A stretch of 64,000 nt of DNA from assembly GCA_012295275.1 (NCBI GenBank), contig CM022679.1:26382474-26446473 (forward strand). The letters run 5' to 3'. A model generated the notes under the pieces. That model had not been told where the DNA came from. It saw only the letters and a program-made list of their open reading frames with translations, and made no database searches. Of the stretch, positions 11,585 through 24,982 are shown piece after piece (position 1 is the stretch's first letter; every line of letters starts with the position of its first letter). The position numbers and the translations under genes were made by a program. The stretch is from Chrysomallon squamiferum (lineage: Eukaryota; Mollusca; Gastropoda; Neomphalida; Peltospiridae).

Positions 11585-12570
11585 ATAATATTTAAAAATA
11601 CAAATGTTTGTTTTGAAGACAACATTTCTAAGCCTTGCTCAATAATTTCTGTAATTTTCTTTCTACTGTATGATGATGTCATGACAAGAATTAATAATGT
11701 GAATTTTTAAGCATTTCAGAATTTTGTTACGTTTATTCACAGACTTTAATATTAGCAACTATGTGTCACAAGTTACAAACAAAACTGCATGTTTTGAAAC
11801 GATAAAGAATAAATTTCATACGTAGAAGATCACAACACTCATGGTAATGATGCTGGTATGATGGCGGTGATAATAAAGATGATGATCTTCATCGTTGTCA
11901 TCATGAAAGTGTTGTGGTGGTGGTGCTGTGATTGAAGAAGTACATATCATATCTTACATCTTCTATAATCATTCATTAATTTAGATTACAGTATAAAATG
12001 TATACATCTTATTGAATTAATTAATGAATTCATGTATTTCTTTATTCATTTTTTTTTTTTTTTTTGAAATCTAAATAATACTTAAGAATAAAAAAATTCG
12101 TTTTGAAAACAATTTTTTTTTGCTAAGCCTTATTCAGTAATGTCTGTAAATTTTTTTCTACTAAATGATGTCATGACAAAAATTAAAATGTCAGACATCA
12201 AGCATTTCAGAATTTTGTTAATTGTATTCATGCAGCTTAATATTAGCAGCTATTTGTCTCAGGTTACAAACAAAACTGGACCTTTTGAAACAAAAAAGAT
12301 TAAATTTTATACATAAAAGATGACTGAAATGTGAAAGGTGACACACATACGCACGCACTGTTTTGAGTATAATAATATTATTATTATTTGCATTAAGAAC
12401 AACAATGATGATTATATGGTGGTGGTGATAATAAAGATGATGATGATCATTATAACTGTGATAATAATGATGATCATCCTCATTATCATCATGAAATTGT
12501 TGTGGTGGTGATGAGATTGAAGAAGCACATATCACATCATAGATCCTACAATCAATCATTCATTAATTTT
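11585..12570. repeat. Two tandem copies of the sulfotransferase 3' flank
   Basis: The block at about 11585-11995 is repeated, diverged, at 12065-12570. Both copies run from a TTTAAATAATA motif through a CTAAGCCTT motif and a GATGATGTCATGACA motif to ATG/GAT-rich triplets. The same block lies 3' of sulfotransferase exon 7 at 45980-46520 and next to its relics at 22300-22540. A copy without an exon 7 relic lies at 15620-15870. Confidence 0.65.
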
Positions 12571-12639
12571 TATTATGCTGAAAAAAATATTTACATATTT
12601 TTATTAGAAATAGAATATTCACAGACCCACATTAACATA

Positions 12640-12805
12640 TTACAATTTTTGATTCCATAGAAATCTGTCATCTTTCAATAAACTAGCCAGTTATCTGTTG
12701 GTTTCTTTGTAAGACAGATTTAAAACTACGTGTCTGATACAATACACCTGATCGTTTCTGTTCGGTTAAACTGTCTTCTGAAACTGGCTAGTCTCTCTGT
12801 TTCTT
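12640..12805 (-). pseudogene. Relic of CHST15-like exon 7
   Basis: The minus strand matches the terminal exon of the intact gene (46607-46800) from the stop region to the SDQETER segment. An internal deletion near 12730-12750 removes most of the conserved GPMWNQT motif. It has no intact frame. The sequence after it (to about 13290) matches intron 6 of the intact gene. Confidence 0.8.
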
Positions 12806-12900
12806 GATCTGACAGTTGTTTTAGTATTATTATTAATAGTAGAAGAAGCAGTAGTAGTAGGAGGAGTAGTATCATCATCATTATTAATGTCATTACCATT

Positions 12901-12931
<31 letters not shown>

Positions 12932-13723
12932 TTATTATTATTAATAGTATTAGTATTAGGAGCAGTAGCGGTGGTGAAGAATGCGGCTGTACAGTAATAA
13001 TAATCGTAGTTGTAGTAGCAGAAGTAACTGCAGAGTAATAACAGAATAATCGTAGGAGATGTACACAGTTGTACTAGATATGTAGTATTGGTAATAGCAG
13101 TAGTAGCAGCTGTAGAGTAATAGTCGTAAACAGCATGCATACAGACCATAAAATACTTAAAATGTATAAGAAAGAATGAAGTTAACTGTCGCCTACTAAG
13201 AGATAGACGTGTAAAATGTAATGTTTTCATTTTCTTTTCTTCTTTTTCCTTTTTCTTATGGCAACTAAAATTTAATAAATTTGATACAAGTACCCCGTAT
13301 GTAGATATGAGTATTTCTATATGTGTGTATGTATTAATGCTTGTATACACGTATGTATGTTGCTTACAACCACAGTTTGTCTTCACCTAAATTATATGAC
13401 ACGAATAACAAACTGGTGACTTGAGTGAAGATAAACCTCTAACTTACGTCTCAAGGAGATACCATGTTTTTTTTTTAAATCCGCTGAATGTAGAAATGGA
13501 ATTTGTTTGTTTACTTACCCAGATATTTTATTTTTTGCATTCATTTCTATTTATTCATTATATTTTTATTTTTAATTTGAAGGAGAATTAATTCTTAGTA
13601 TGTTCTTATTGACATAGTAAAAATATAGTATCTATGTAGCGATTGTAAGGAATAGAGAAATTGTGAATTTTACCATATTTCCTTCAGGATACTTAATGAA
13701 CTATTATTTTATTCTGTCTCTCA

Positions 13724-13766
<43 letters not shown>

Positions 13767-14335
13767 ATTACAACATCAGCCTTATTTGCTTTCTCATAAC
13801 TGAATAATCAATAGTACCTTTTCTTTTATAACTGATTGATTTGTACAGAGAGACAAAATAAATATTTTACAGACAGATATGATCTTTCTTAATTAATCCC
13901 CAATCGTTCATTTGTCATTAGTATATTCTTTATTACTTTTAGTTTGAATGAGAATTAATTTTTATTATCTACTTGCTGACATAGTACAATTTATTGGATA
14001 TTAAATTCGAAATATTTTCAATAATAAGAACAGCGATAATGGAAAAAAATAATAAGTAAATAAAAAAATAATAAGTAAATAAAATAAATAATAAGTAAAC
14101 AAACAAATTAATTAATTAAATAAAATAAATAAATAAATAAATAAAAATATATAAAAATAATTATGTAAAAAAATAAATAAACATCCATCGTGACTTCTAC
14201 TTTCAGCGGATTTAAAAAAAACAAAAAAAATGTAATATCTTAAGCAGACGTTATCTGACAACATTTGGACTTCGTTAGATGAGGGGTGTATCTCCGCTCA
14301 GGTGACCAGTTCGTGTCACATCTGTTAGACGAAGA
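12806..14335. other. Decayed sulfotransferase intron and unassigned AT-rich DNA
   Basis: 12806-13290 resembles sulfotransferase intron 6, with imperfect GTA triplets and a TTC tract at 12898-12930. From 13300 to 14335 I see only AT-rich sequence, a poly-T run at 13727-13763 and AATA-rich repeats near 14040-14170. Confidence 0.5.
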
Positions 14336-14339
14336 CAAA

Positions 14340-14400
14340 CTGTGGCAAAGATGGACGCTTTTTTCTTTGAAAATGTAAGACATGAAGTGTTTGGTAAGTA
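14340..14400 (+). pseudogene. Possible relic of a type-2 TRIM exon 2
   Basis: The segment ends GAAGTGTTT|GGTAAGTAATTTTCAT, close to the end of exon 2 and start of intron 2 in genes C and D. The intron similarity continues past the (CA)n tract to about 14580. The 5' half of the exon is not recognisable. No RING or SPRY exon is nearby, so this would be the trace of a lost TRIM unit between B and C. Confidence 0.4.
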
Positions 14401-14421
14401 ATTTTCATATTTAACATACGG

Positions 14422-14438
14422 ACACACACACACAAACA

Positions 14439-14500
<62 letters not shown>
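14422..14500. repeat. (CA)n microsatellite
   Basis: Almost pure CA dinucleotides. It matches in position the CA-rich tracts in intron 2 of genes C and D. Confidence 0.9.
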
Positions 14501-14501
<1 letters not shown>

Positions 14502-14905
14502 CATGCGAGAATTGGTCCCGTGTAATAACGTTGATGTAAAGTCGAGGGAACATCACAAACTAATACAATTTTCCGGATACAAGAATAAAACAATAATAAT
14601 CCAAAACATCAGAACGCCAGTTTTTGAACGCCACCATTTGGCCACATTAAAACTAAGGTCGTTACCTGATAGTCAAATCTGTTTTCGGCATGTGTAGAAG
14701 AGATTTTAGAGCAAATCGGTGTGCATTGTATGCGATGACGTCAAAAAGATGGCGGCACTCAGATATTTTAAATTCTAGTCACTTATTGTTATTCTTCGTT
14801 ATTATTAGTGATGGAAGGCAAGCAAGCAAATGAAATATAATTTATTAGTATGCATAATATATTTAGACTGATTGTTTGTGTTTCTAAAGATACGTGTTTA
14901 CTCAC

Positions 14906-15069
14906 AGGCATGTAGAGTTTTGTTATAGAGACAACTGTTGACTGTGTGTGTGAGTCGACAGTCGTTCCACATCTTGATGGACTGAATCACGGCGTAGTTG
15001 AAAGTCTCGGCTGAAAGTTTTCCTTGTTGTCCTCGGAATCGAGCTAGGAAAAGGTAATCCGAATACAGC
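14906..15069 (-). pseudogene. Relic of CHST15-like exon 5
   Basis: This segment is nearly identical to exon 5 of the intact gene (48596-48767) and keeps the LYSDYLFLARF segment. It is 164 nt instead of 172 because of an 8-bp deletion near the 3' end (about 14909-14916), which breaks the frame before the donor. The flanking intron sequence (14580-14900) also matches 48260-48590. High identity suggests a recent duplication. Confidence 0.85.
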
Positions 15070-15214
15070 CTCATTTAAACAATATGCGTATTTACATTTT
15101 CGTTTGATTGTAGCTGTTTTGGTGAGTATGTGTGTGTGTTTGTGTATATGTATGTGTGTGTATTTGAGGGTGAAATTCTACAACCTGTGTGCATATCAGG
15201 TTGAGTACAAGGTT

Positions 15215-15315
15215 TCTTTCTTTCACTGACTCTAACGTTAATCTCAGCTTGTCTTCAGTAACAGTTCTTGTCACTGAGTGGTGAGAGTCTAACGCTAATC
15301 TCAGTTTAACAGTCT
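15215..15315 (+). repeat. 57-bp SPRY-tail unit, about two copies
   Basis: Two adjacent units of the minisatellite seen behind genes C and F. They follow a stretch (15075-15215) that also occurs at 39540-39690. Confidence 0.65.
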
Positions 15316-17537
15316 GTTCTTCTGCATGTTATGTTGCTCACTGCTTATTTATTTAGTTATTTATTTGTTTGTTTGTTTGTTATTTTTCTTTATTTATTCA
15401 TTTTTATTTTATTTTTATTGTGTTTATTTTTTGTTTGTTTCTTTTATTGTTTTATTTTGTTTTTTTGTTTCGTTCTTTCTATTTTAATTATTAGTTATTT
15501 AATTTAATTATTTTTTTCTTTAATTATTAAGTGAATTATTTATTTAGTTGTTCGTTTATTGTTATATCTATTTATGAATTACTATATTTAACTATTTATT
15601 TATTGGTTTGTGTGTTTATTTAAATAATATTTAAAAACGGAAATGTTTGTTTTGTTGACAACTTTCCTAAGCCTTGCTCAGTAATTTCTGTAATTTTCTT
15701 TCTACTGTAAGATGATGTCATGACAAGAATTAATAATGTCAGTTTTCAATCACTTCAGAATTTTGTTACGTTTATTCAAATCCTTGAATATTAGCAACTG
15801 TTTGTCAAAAGTTACAAACAAAACTGCACGTTTTGAAACGATAAAGATTACATTTCATACCTAGTAGATTACATGGTAAATTGATATGTGAAAACTGATC
15901 TTGGGTGATCTTGCAGTTTGCAGTTTCAGCCATTAGTGACACTGAATACCGTGTCAGTCAAAACGCTGACCCTAATAATTAACTAGCTAGTACTGTATTG
16001 GAAAAGAGTTTACTAAATTTTAAAATGCCACCGCTACAACTTCCTCCTTTTATTATGTTAACCGCTAAAATAAAAAATAAGGTATTGAGACAGACTAAGT
16101 TTTAAAATTCTTTCACTCCAGAAATCTTATCAATCTATTTTTTGTAGCGGTGTCTCTGTGTATAGAAGAAAAGAATGACACCAGTTTAGTTAAACACAAA
16201 TTCTTCATGTATGAAATAAACACAACAGCAGTCAACTGTAAGCGAGTAACAGGTTTAAGTAAGTGACACCTTTAGTGTATTTGTTAATATTACTCTTATC
16301 TAACTGGCTAACACTGGTTTACACAAACAAACGATGATATGTTCCACTTAATAACATTAACTTTTGATACAGACATAACAACAGTATCCTGATAAGACTA
16401 GAATTGACAGCTTCAACATAATTGCTCCAGATTCTGTTTTACACTGGTTTGTTCAAAGTACAACAAAGATAGAAAAAAACTATTTATTTGCCTGAATATG
16501 TATTTCTGAGTTACATTAGTTATAGTTATAACAGAAAATTCCTGTTATCCAATATTTCCTCATTGCTATTAATAGTATTATTATAATTATGATCCGAGAG
16601 AGGGAAAAAATTGTTGTGTGACATTTCAGAGACAGGTAAACACAACTAACCTTGTTAAACTGCTTCTGTAGTGATGTGTGTTTATTATTTCGATAAAGTT
16701 AAAGTTGGTTTCTCTCGGATACAGTTGAAATGAGAATTTTGAACAAAAAGTCTTCTCTTGTAAATTTATTTTAATACTTTTAAAATATTTTTACAGGTAA
16801 ATGAATCTTAAGTTAACAACAAATGATTTCTACAAGTTTTACTGTGTAGCGTAACACAGGTGATAAGCACACAATTGTTATTTCATAGCTGCAGTCGATC
16901 TGTCGTCGTTCAGTGAAAATTCAGCGCCGCCATTTTACACCTGGAGTCGTGACGTTATCATTAATATAACAGCTATATTTTATTGAAACGTTATCACACT
17001 TTGACATTATAGATTATAACGCGAGAAAACAACAAAACCCTCCCCCAAAACAACAACAAACAAACCCAAAACACACACACACACACACACACACAAACAA
17101 AAGAAAAAATCCAACAACATCGCTGTCACTTTTCATAGAATGGAAAGTACCAGGAGTTTTGCTGAATAATCTTGGTGATTATTTCAATAAAGTTAAAGCT
17201 GCTTTCGATCGAAAATGTTTCAGATGACAATTTTGAAAAATGTGTTATCATTTAAATTTATTTTATTGAGTTTTAACATTTATAGAGAAAAATAAATCTG
17301 TAAAAACATGTCATTATTGTCATTAAGTTAACAGGTTTCAATTTAAAGTGTCACACAGGCGATACAAAGAAAATACCATTTTTTATGCTTTACGTCCTTA
17401 TTTTTAATCATCTCACTACATACTGTGACAATAAAATAAAATAAAACTTTAATAAACAATACAACGCCGTCGATATAACATTTCACTACTGGAGACGTGA
17501 CCATTTACACGAGAGTTGTATTTTAATAATAGTAATG

Positions 17538-17607
<70 letters not shown>

Positions 17608-17672
17608 ATAATTTGTACGTCTCAAAAAACACTTGACCATTTACAAGAGAGTTGTATTTTAATAATAGTAAC

Positions 17673-17718
<46 letters not shown>

Positions 17719-18023
17719 CATAATTTGTACGTCTCAAAAAACACGCACTGTCACCAAGTACACATATTAAAATGATTTATTAGTAATACTGTATTAAACA
17801 TTAAGGAGTTTAAATGATACAACTTTGTTCATAGTACTTAGATATATTAGCCTCTTTCCCAAGAGAAACTAACACAGTACAGTCACTTTATCTAGAAACG
17901 ACATCAGTTCTTATATTTCACTTAATTATCGCTCGGATAATAAATAAACCTTTCAGTGGTACGTTAAAATATTTTACTGTTTTATTGATTTGATTTCTAA
18001 GTTGTTTGTCATATGTTCAACAG
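15316..18023. other. Upstream region of gene C
   Basis: No gene was found. T-rich repeats (15340-15610) are followed by a sulfotransferase 3'-flank copy (15620-15870). From 15905 the sequence matches the upstream blocks of D and E, but the conserved candidate first exon with its CTCGG|GTAAGT donor is missing here. Two copies of the upstream module are present (about 16800-16990 and 17330-17520). AAT tracts lie at 17538-17607 and 17668-17715. Confidence 0.55.
16926..16936 (-). promoter_or_regulatory. YY1-like site upstream of gene C
   Basis: GCCGCCATTTT is the reverse complement of the YY1 pattern AANATGGCGGC. It is followed by GTGACGTTA, close to a CRE. The matching sites upstream of D (25564-25574) and E (33144-33154) read GCCGCCATTGT. 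Use as a promoter element is inferred only. Confidence 0.3.
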
Positions 18024-18117
18024 GTAATATGGAATGATATTGCACTGAAGATATGACAAGCCTGCTTCTACAGATATTTCTTGATACGAATTCCACGACA
18101 CTTTAATATGACCCACA

Positions 18118-21100
18118 ATGGCTGAAAGTTGTGTTGTACCATTAATAGAAATTCGAGACGAGTTTGTTATATGTGAAATTTGTTTAGACTATTTTAATGA
18201 CGGAGATAAACTACCACGTATTTTACCATGTCACCATAGCTTTTGTTGTCATTGTTTGACTTCAGTGTGGAAGAATTCTCCAGAAGGAGTAACATGTCCC
18301 AACTGTCGACAAATATGGCCTGTTCAAAATACAATCGAGAAAACATTTCCACAAAACAAAGTATTGACAGATTTGGTGGAGTATATAAGAATTAAGAATA
18401 AAGTTGGAGAAATACTGTGTCAAGTATGTTCCGAAAAAAGGAAAGCAACGATCCGATGTTTCGATTGCGATAGTCACATGTGTGAAACCTGCACCTCATG
18501 GCACATCAAATTTTCAATATCAAAGAATCACAAGACAGTTTCTATATCGCATTTGGCGGAAATTCCAGAGTCTGAATTTTTCCAGAGGAAGGATATCTGT
18601 AAAAATCACGAAAATATGAAAGTTGATGTTTACTGCAAAACGTGCTGTACAGCTGTCTGCTCTACGTGTGCACTTGTGTCTCACAGAAATCACGAAATCT
18701 GTAATCTCAAAGATGTCTACATCGAGAAGAAGGAACAGATCAAGTCCACTTTATATCAGTTACAGACGTCTATAGACAAATCAAAATCGTACACTGATAA
18801 ACTGACTCGCGAAAAACAAACACTGGATAAGACAGAGGAAGAAAGTATAATGAAAATAGACGAAGCCAGTAAAGAAGTGATTAAAAAGATTCAAGATTTG
18901 ACACAACAGTTGAAAGATGAAGTTATTAGAAATGTTGACAAACAGAGATGTGATCGAGATCAACAGATAAAAGTGGTGACTTGGTCGATAAGAGAGAAAA
19001 GTGAACATCTTCTACACTGTCAACAAGCCTTGCAGTTCGCACGCCAGGTTGAATTTACTGAAATGTTTGAGTCTCTGAAAAACAAATCTAAATGTTTGGT
19101 TACATCTACTGTATTGGTTGAACTGCAAATGAAAAAGATCAACCTTGGTCTGAAAATATTTTGCGACTTTGAAAAGATTTTGAACAAATCAGCAGTCGTC
19201 TACAATGGATCAAGACGTATCGCTTGTTTTATACAGAATCGTGACAAGACAGAGCAGAATGGTGAAATGATGAGAGGTGTTCTGTTACCACAGAAAATCA
19301 AAGTTACCGAGATGACGTCAGAAGATTTTGTAGAGACTCTTTCAGAAAATGAAAAAATGTCACTCGCTCATGATCATGGATGTATTAAAAACAATACTGA
19401 AATAACCGAACAAGAAGGTAAAATTTCCAATTCTTTTTGCGCATAAACATCTTCTTCTTCTTTTTTTTTTTAATAAACTGCTAGTCACAAGTCTTTTAAG
19501 AATTTGAAATCATTTTCAAATTATTTCTCCCTTGATTTGGGTCATTGCTGGCTATTTGTATTTTAAGAACATTTTTCCTTCTTTTAATGACGTCCTTTAA
19601 TTGATTTCGAAATAATTATTAATTCTGATTATTTTTTTTTTTTCAATAATGATTGTTGAAGTGCTTATACTCATTATCTGAACATTGGATACAGAGTCCT
19701 GTGTTGTTTTTCAGATGGGTGTTTGATGCTGAAACTTTTTGTAGGTCAATACAGAGAAGTTTTTCGTAAGTAATTTTCATGTCACACACACACAGACATA
19801 CATACACACACATATACGCACAGATATACACACATATCACATCATACACATAGACGCACACATACACACATACACACAAAAGGACACGCATACAAACATA
19901 TCACATCACTTATAGCATACACACATATACACAAGCATGCACATACCCGGAAATACACATCACAAACACACATCACACAAACAAAAGCACACAGAAAAAT
20001 AGATACACAGACACACACAAACACAGACATGGACATACATAAACACAAACACACACACATACACACACTCATAGACATCATATGAAAATTGCCCCTTAAT
20101 AATGTTTGATACAAAGCACAAATTTATAAAACTTTCCAGATTATAGTTTCCTTGGATTGCACAATTTTCATTCAATGTAAGATATATTTATATTAAGTTT
20201 CGCTAGATATGAATTTAGTAATTAGTAACTTTATAGAGGTACATGTTATTACAAAAATACAATATCATACGAGATACTGACGAACGTAAGTTATCTTCTC
20301 TTGACATACTTGTTTTCAGATAAGAAAAAACAAATATTAATATGTCATATTTTAAAATATATGCATAAACGTTTGGTCAGGATTGATGTTAAATAAAATT
20401 AAATAAAACAAACAAACAATCAGACAATCATGTACATATACCCTACTTCTGCAGATGTTTTAAATAGATACATTTAATTATATTCATAAGTAAACACAGT
20501 CATTCAGAATATCCAAGCATTAAACATCACATAATAGTTAGAATTAGAAATTTTATGTTACTACATATATTACGTGTTGCTCTTTAATGAAATATAATCG
20601 GTAGAATTGTATATAAAAACATTTTTAATTCTTTAATTTTTTTTTAAATTTAATAGAAAAAATGGATGTTAAAATGGGTTAAATTTGATTTGTAAACATG
20701 GATAAAATATGTTTCATCAGAATATGTTAGAAGAAAGTAATTCAAAGTCATACAGATATAGTTAAGGTTTTATGTGTACTTATTTATTTTTGCAGTACCC
20801 AGTATACAGTTTGATAAAAATGCTGTAAACCGGAAGTGTTGTAACATCACAGAGTGTGATGAATTGATCAACAAACATTCACTACCACCAGACACAGAAG
20901 ACACCTCCACACTTAAATGTTTTAAAGGTGTTTTAGGAAACAAGACTTTCCACCATCCAATCTGTTATTACTGGCAGGTTGACGTTGCAGGTAAAGTACT
21001 GTCAAAGGCAGAACTTGATACAGTGACAGCTCAAGTCGGTGTTTGTACAGACCAAAATTATGATGATTTAGAACTAATTTCATACAACACACACGCCTGG

Positions 21101-21469
21101 TGTGTAAGTGTTGATACCTGCAGTAATCACAACAGTCTGTGTTTAGACGTTAATTCTCTTGGTGAGGAAATATCTGACAAGCCGTTTGCAAATTTTGAAA
21201 AGAATAAAGAATTCATTGTGAATATTGGATTGTTGCTTGACACAAAAAATAGAAAATTTCACATAATTCGTTTAAATGTAAACAAGTGTGAATACAGCAT
21301 TCCTGATATTGACGTTTCAAAGCCTCTGGTACCAGTATTTGGAGTCTACAGCCCTCGCACATTTGATATCAAAGTAAAAGTCGTTCCTGCTGCTGATGTG
21401 TTTCAAAATGACAAGTTACTTAGGTTAATCTCTAATTTACTTAAAAATGATATTACATTGTATAATTGA
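18118..21469 (+). CDS. TRIM-like gene C, type 2
   Basis: Complete gene with exons 18118-19417, 19715-19765 (51 nt) and 20796-21469, predicted at 674 aa. Junctions are GAAG|GTAAAA, TTTCAG|ATGG, TTTTTC|GTAAGT and TTTGCAG|TACCC, all phase 1. RING and B-box ligands sit at the same residues as in gene B (C19 to C63 and C161 to H192). After about residue 320 the protein differs from type 1: it has LVELQMKKINLGL, then a TEMTSEDF segment and an acidic tail. Exon 2 codes LFVGQYREVF, related to the type-1 exon but shorter. The SPRY exon has YYW, GLLLD and PLVPVFGVY motifs and extends ~8 codons past the others (ending NDITLYN). Intron 2 holds a CA-rich tract (19780-20071). Confidence 0.9.
19780..20071. 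repeat. Degenerate CA-rich tract in intron 2 of gene C
   Basis: Mixed CACA, CATA and CAGA repeats. The cysteine- and valine-rich frames seen on the minus strand here come from the repeat. Confidence 0.85.
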
Positions 21470-21589
21470 CAACAAATCTATTCTTGGGTTCACGATGTAT
21501 TAGCGATATTGGGTTCTTAGCTATTTGTTTTGAACACTTCATCTGTTTCATTGTATATTATCAATTTAAATGATAAATATATTTGTATT

Positions 21590-21992
21590 AATGCTTAGTC
21601 TGTATTTGGTGTCTACTGTCCTATTTTGTTTTATGTGAAGGTAATAGTTGTTTTTTCTGGAGAGGTATGTCATTGAATGATGAGAGTCTAACGTTAATCT
21701 CAGCTTGTCTTCAGTAACAGTTCTTGTCACTGAGTGGTGAGAGTCTAACGTTAATCTCAGCTTGTCTTCAGTAACAGTTCTTGTCAATGAGTGGTGAGAG
21801 TCTAACGTTAATCTCAGCTTGTCTTCAGTAACAGTTCTTGTCACTGAGTGGTGAGAGTCTAATGATATTCTCAGCTTGTCTTCGGTAACAGTTCTTGTCA
21901 CTGAGTGGTGAGAGTCTAACGTTAATCTCAGCTTGTCTTCAGTAACAGTTCTTGTCACTGCGTGGTGAGAGTCTAATGTTAATCTCAGCCTA
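21590..21992. repeat. SPRY-tail relic grown into a 57-bp minisatellite (about 6 copies)
   Basis: The first part (21590-21660) still reads as a decayed SPRY end (VFGVY, VKV). It runs into about six units of 57 bp containing GAGTGGTGAGAGTCTAACGT. The unit is 19 codons, so the minus strand stays open for 149 codons. That frame is a repeat artefact. Confidence 0.85.
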
Positions 21993-22548
21993 ACAGTATC
22001 TGTGTTCTTCCGCATGTTATGCTACTGACTGCTTATTTATTTATTTATTTGTTTGTTTGTTTGTTATTTTTATTTATTTATTCATTTTTATTTTATTTTT
22101 ATTGTGTTTATGTTTTGTTTGTTTCTTTTATTGTTTTGTTTTGTTTTATTGTTTCGCTCTTTCTATTTTAATTATTATTTATTTAATTTAATTATTTTTT
22201 CTTTACTTATTAAGTGAATTATTTATTCATTTGTTCGATTTTTTTGTTATTCCTATTTATGAATTACTGTATTTAACTATTTATTTATTTAAATAATATT
22301 TAATAAAGCAAATGTTAGTTTTGTTGACAACTTTGCTAAGCCTTGCTCAATAATTTCTGTAATTGACTTTCTACTGTATGATGTCATGACAAGAATTAAT
22401 AATGTCAGTTTTCAAACATTTCAGAATTTCGTTGTGTTTCTTCACATCCTTTAATATTAGCAACAATTTGTCACAATTTACAAACAAAACTGCACGTTTT
22501 GAAACGATACAGATTGCATATCATACATAGGAGATTACATGGCAGATT

Positions 22549-23485
22549 TCATCTTTCAATAAATTTGCCAATTCTCTGTTGGCTTCTTAGTGAAAAGGAT
22601 TTAAAACTGTACGTGTCTGATTCCACATTGAACCAACAGAACGATCGTTTTTGTGTTCGCCTAAACTGTCTTCTCAAACTGGAGCTGATAGGAACTGTAT
22701 TGGTTCTATTTTTGGCTGTATCAGCAATAGTTGTATAAGATGGAACTTGTAGTAGTAGTAACTGTAGAGGAATAACAATATTGACAGCAGAGGCAGTGAA
22801 GTAGTAATGATAGGAGTAGCGGGAGCAGCAGCATCAGCAGGGATACAGAACATTAAATTTGAAGGATTTAAGATTTATAAATAGGAATAAACTTAATATT
22901 CGCCTAATAATAAATGTATGCATAAAACTCAATATTTTCATTTTCTTTTTCTCTTTTTCCATGCCCACCTAAAAATTAATAAAGTGTTTTGAAAGTGCGA
23001 ATACTACTACCATTATCATTTCCTCTTATTAATAATACTACTGGTATTGCAGTACAACCACTGATATACAAACATATTTTTATTAATATACATAAATATC
23101 ACTTTATGATACAATCCTAGATATAAATTTGTAAATGTCACTGGATTTTAATAAAAATTTGGATTCTGATATATCAGAGCTTAGAAATGCTTTCAGTAAG
23201 CCGATATTCAATTTTGAAAACTGATCTGTAAGGTTTACATATTTTGTCATAATTACTTACTGATTCCCAGAAACTTGTATACTTGTTTGAGGTGGACTAA
23301 AATGTCGTTGGCATAATCTTGATGACGACGACGATGATGATAGAATTACCATGACAGAGAGCACGTGGATTGTAAACAAATACTAGCGAACAACAACTCT
23401 TGCAACAGAATAATCTAATAGATTTACGTCCCTTTAAATTAAACTTTAATATACTTTCGAGGCCAAATAGTAGAAATTTTAACAA

Positions 23486-23562
<77 letters not shown>

Positions 23563-23947
23563 TTTGGTGGATGCAAGAAAACTCGTACCACAACTCTGGA
23601 TCATGCTGTCGAAGAGCACTGATAGAACCGGATATAGTCGAAACGGAATTAAAAAAACAACAAACTCACTATCTCACTACTTCATAATGATTTCAAATGT
23701 TCAAACAATTAAGAAAGGATGACATATAAATATTTTTTATTTTCATACAAATGTAAATATTCTTTGTAATTGTAAATAGCAATAAAAGTGATGACGTCAA
23801 AGACTTTACCTGTAATTCACGGATGATAGTTTGATATGTTGTAAGCGGCTGGCAGCGTGGCTTGTATTTTCTGCGCTGATTTGTCAAATGGTTGCAAGTA
23901 CCAGCCAGACGACCTGATTTACACATTTCGAATTAATATGTCAAAGC
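22549..23947 (-). pseudogene. CHST15-like pseudogene (exons 7, partial 6, and 3)
   Basis: In minus-strand order, exon 3 lies at 23810-23947 (138 nt, two in-frame stops, acceptor AG lost). A truncated exon 6 (last 60 of 148 nt) lies at 23261-23320, and exon 7 at about 22549-22690 with its ends missing. Exon 6 joins directly to sequence that matches intron 3 of the intact gene, so exons 4 and 5 were deleted. An (AG)n tract at 23488-23557 matches the (GA)n tract in the same intron of the intact gene. No coding capacity remains. Confidence 0.85.
23488..23557. repeat. (AG)n microsatellite
   Basis: About 70 bp of AG dinucleotides inside the sulfotransferase pseudogene, orthologous in position to 49551-49653. 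Confidence 0.95.
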
Positions 23948-24210
23948 GTAATACAGAAATAAATCATATGAAGATTTTCTTTTATTATTTTTATACAATA
24001 GAAATAAAAGTGTAGACATGATATCTGAAAATTAAATAAATAAATAACATAGGAAAGAAATAGAAAACTAAAGTCGATATTACTGAAGATACAAATATAT
24101 TTGTTGGGTCTTGTTATTCATTTTTGAAACCTTTTTCTAAATATTATTCTGTTTATATGTATGTGTATCGGTGTAAGTATTTCAGGATTGAATATTCTTT
24201 GTCTTATGTA

Positions 24211-24372
24211 TGTCTGATTAGACAGGACACAAGGGAAGTCAGTGGCACAGGAAGATGACGTTCATTAAGACTTCACAAACCACGTCAGTTGCGGCTACGA
24301 GACTTGAACGCATGCTGCCTGTTCTCCTGCTCTCTCAACTCGGACCTTACCACGCGGCTATAACACAACCTT
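24211..24372 (-). mobile_element. tRNA-derived SINE-like element, copy 1
   Basis: On the minus strand a head like GCCGCGTGGTAAGG is followed 30 nt later by GTTCAAGTCTC. These resemble the A and B boxes of a tRNA-type Pol III promoter, in the correct order. The region is much less AT-rich than its surroundings. No poly-A tail or target-site duplication could be fixed. The same element lies at 30752-30915 within a duplicated block. Confidence 0.5.
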
Positions 24373-24982
24373 AAAACGTTTGCTCAGTAACCGAGACTAA
24401 CCATCACTTCCCACGAAGCGTCATTCTTCTATGCATCTATTTTTTTAATTATTATTATAATTTTTTTTATCATTATCTGTTTATTTATTTCTATGTATAT
24501 TTTATTTATTTATTTTATTTTATTTTATTTATTATTCTTTTATTCATTCATTCATTCATTTACTTATTTACTTTCTGCCATATTTTCTGTACAATATACA
24601 TATATATATATATATATTCAATTATCGTTGTTTATATTCTTGACAGTATCTAGAATACGGTATCCAGTAAATTACGAATGAACTATTTCAACAAGAAATT
24701 CGCTTTGCAATTAAAAGTAATTCAGGATGAAATTGCTCTGGTATCACTAAAACGAGGGCTGGTCGAGCTGAATGCAAACACACGACTGAACCGAGCTAAT
24801 TTGTGCGGCAATGTAAACGTCGCTGTAGTATAAACATTAATAAAGAATTAGTTTACGATTTTCACACAGTTCATCTCTACTAATGAGAAACAACATAAAT
24901 TTAATAATTGATTATAGAAAAAGTTTCTTCTTTTTTCTTCTTTTCACTCGAGACAACGGTTTAAACAGTTTGTAATATAGAT

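Noticed and set aside
14725-14755. TGACGTCA plus AAGATGGCGGC as an active promoter
   Set aside because: These motifs are striking, but they lie in a duplicated sulfotransferase intron. The matching site at 48430 has lost the second motif, so I do not call a promoter.
21566-22015. Minus-strand open frame of 149 codons with a 19-residue repeat
   Set aside because: It arises because the 57-bp minisatellite is divisible by three. The same repeat at 45168-45443 gives the same artefact, and no domain or splice context supports it.
24298-24360. Functional tRNA gene
   Set aside because: Box A and box B resemblance is present, but no full cloverleaf could be drawn by eye. A SINE fits better.
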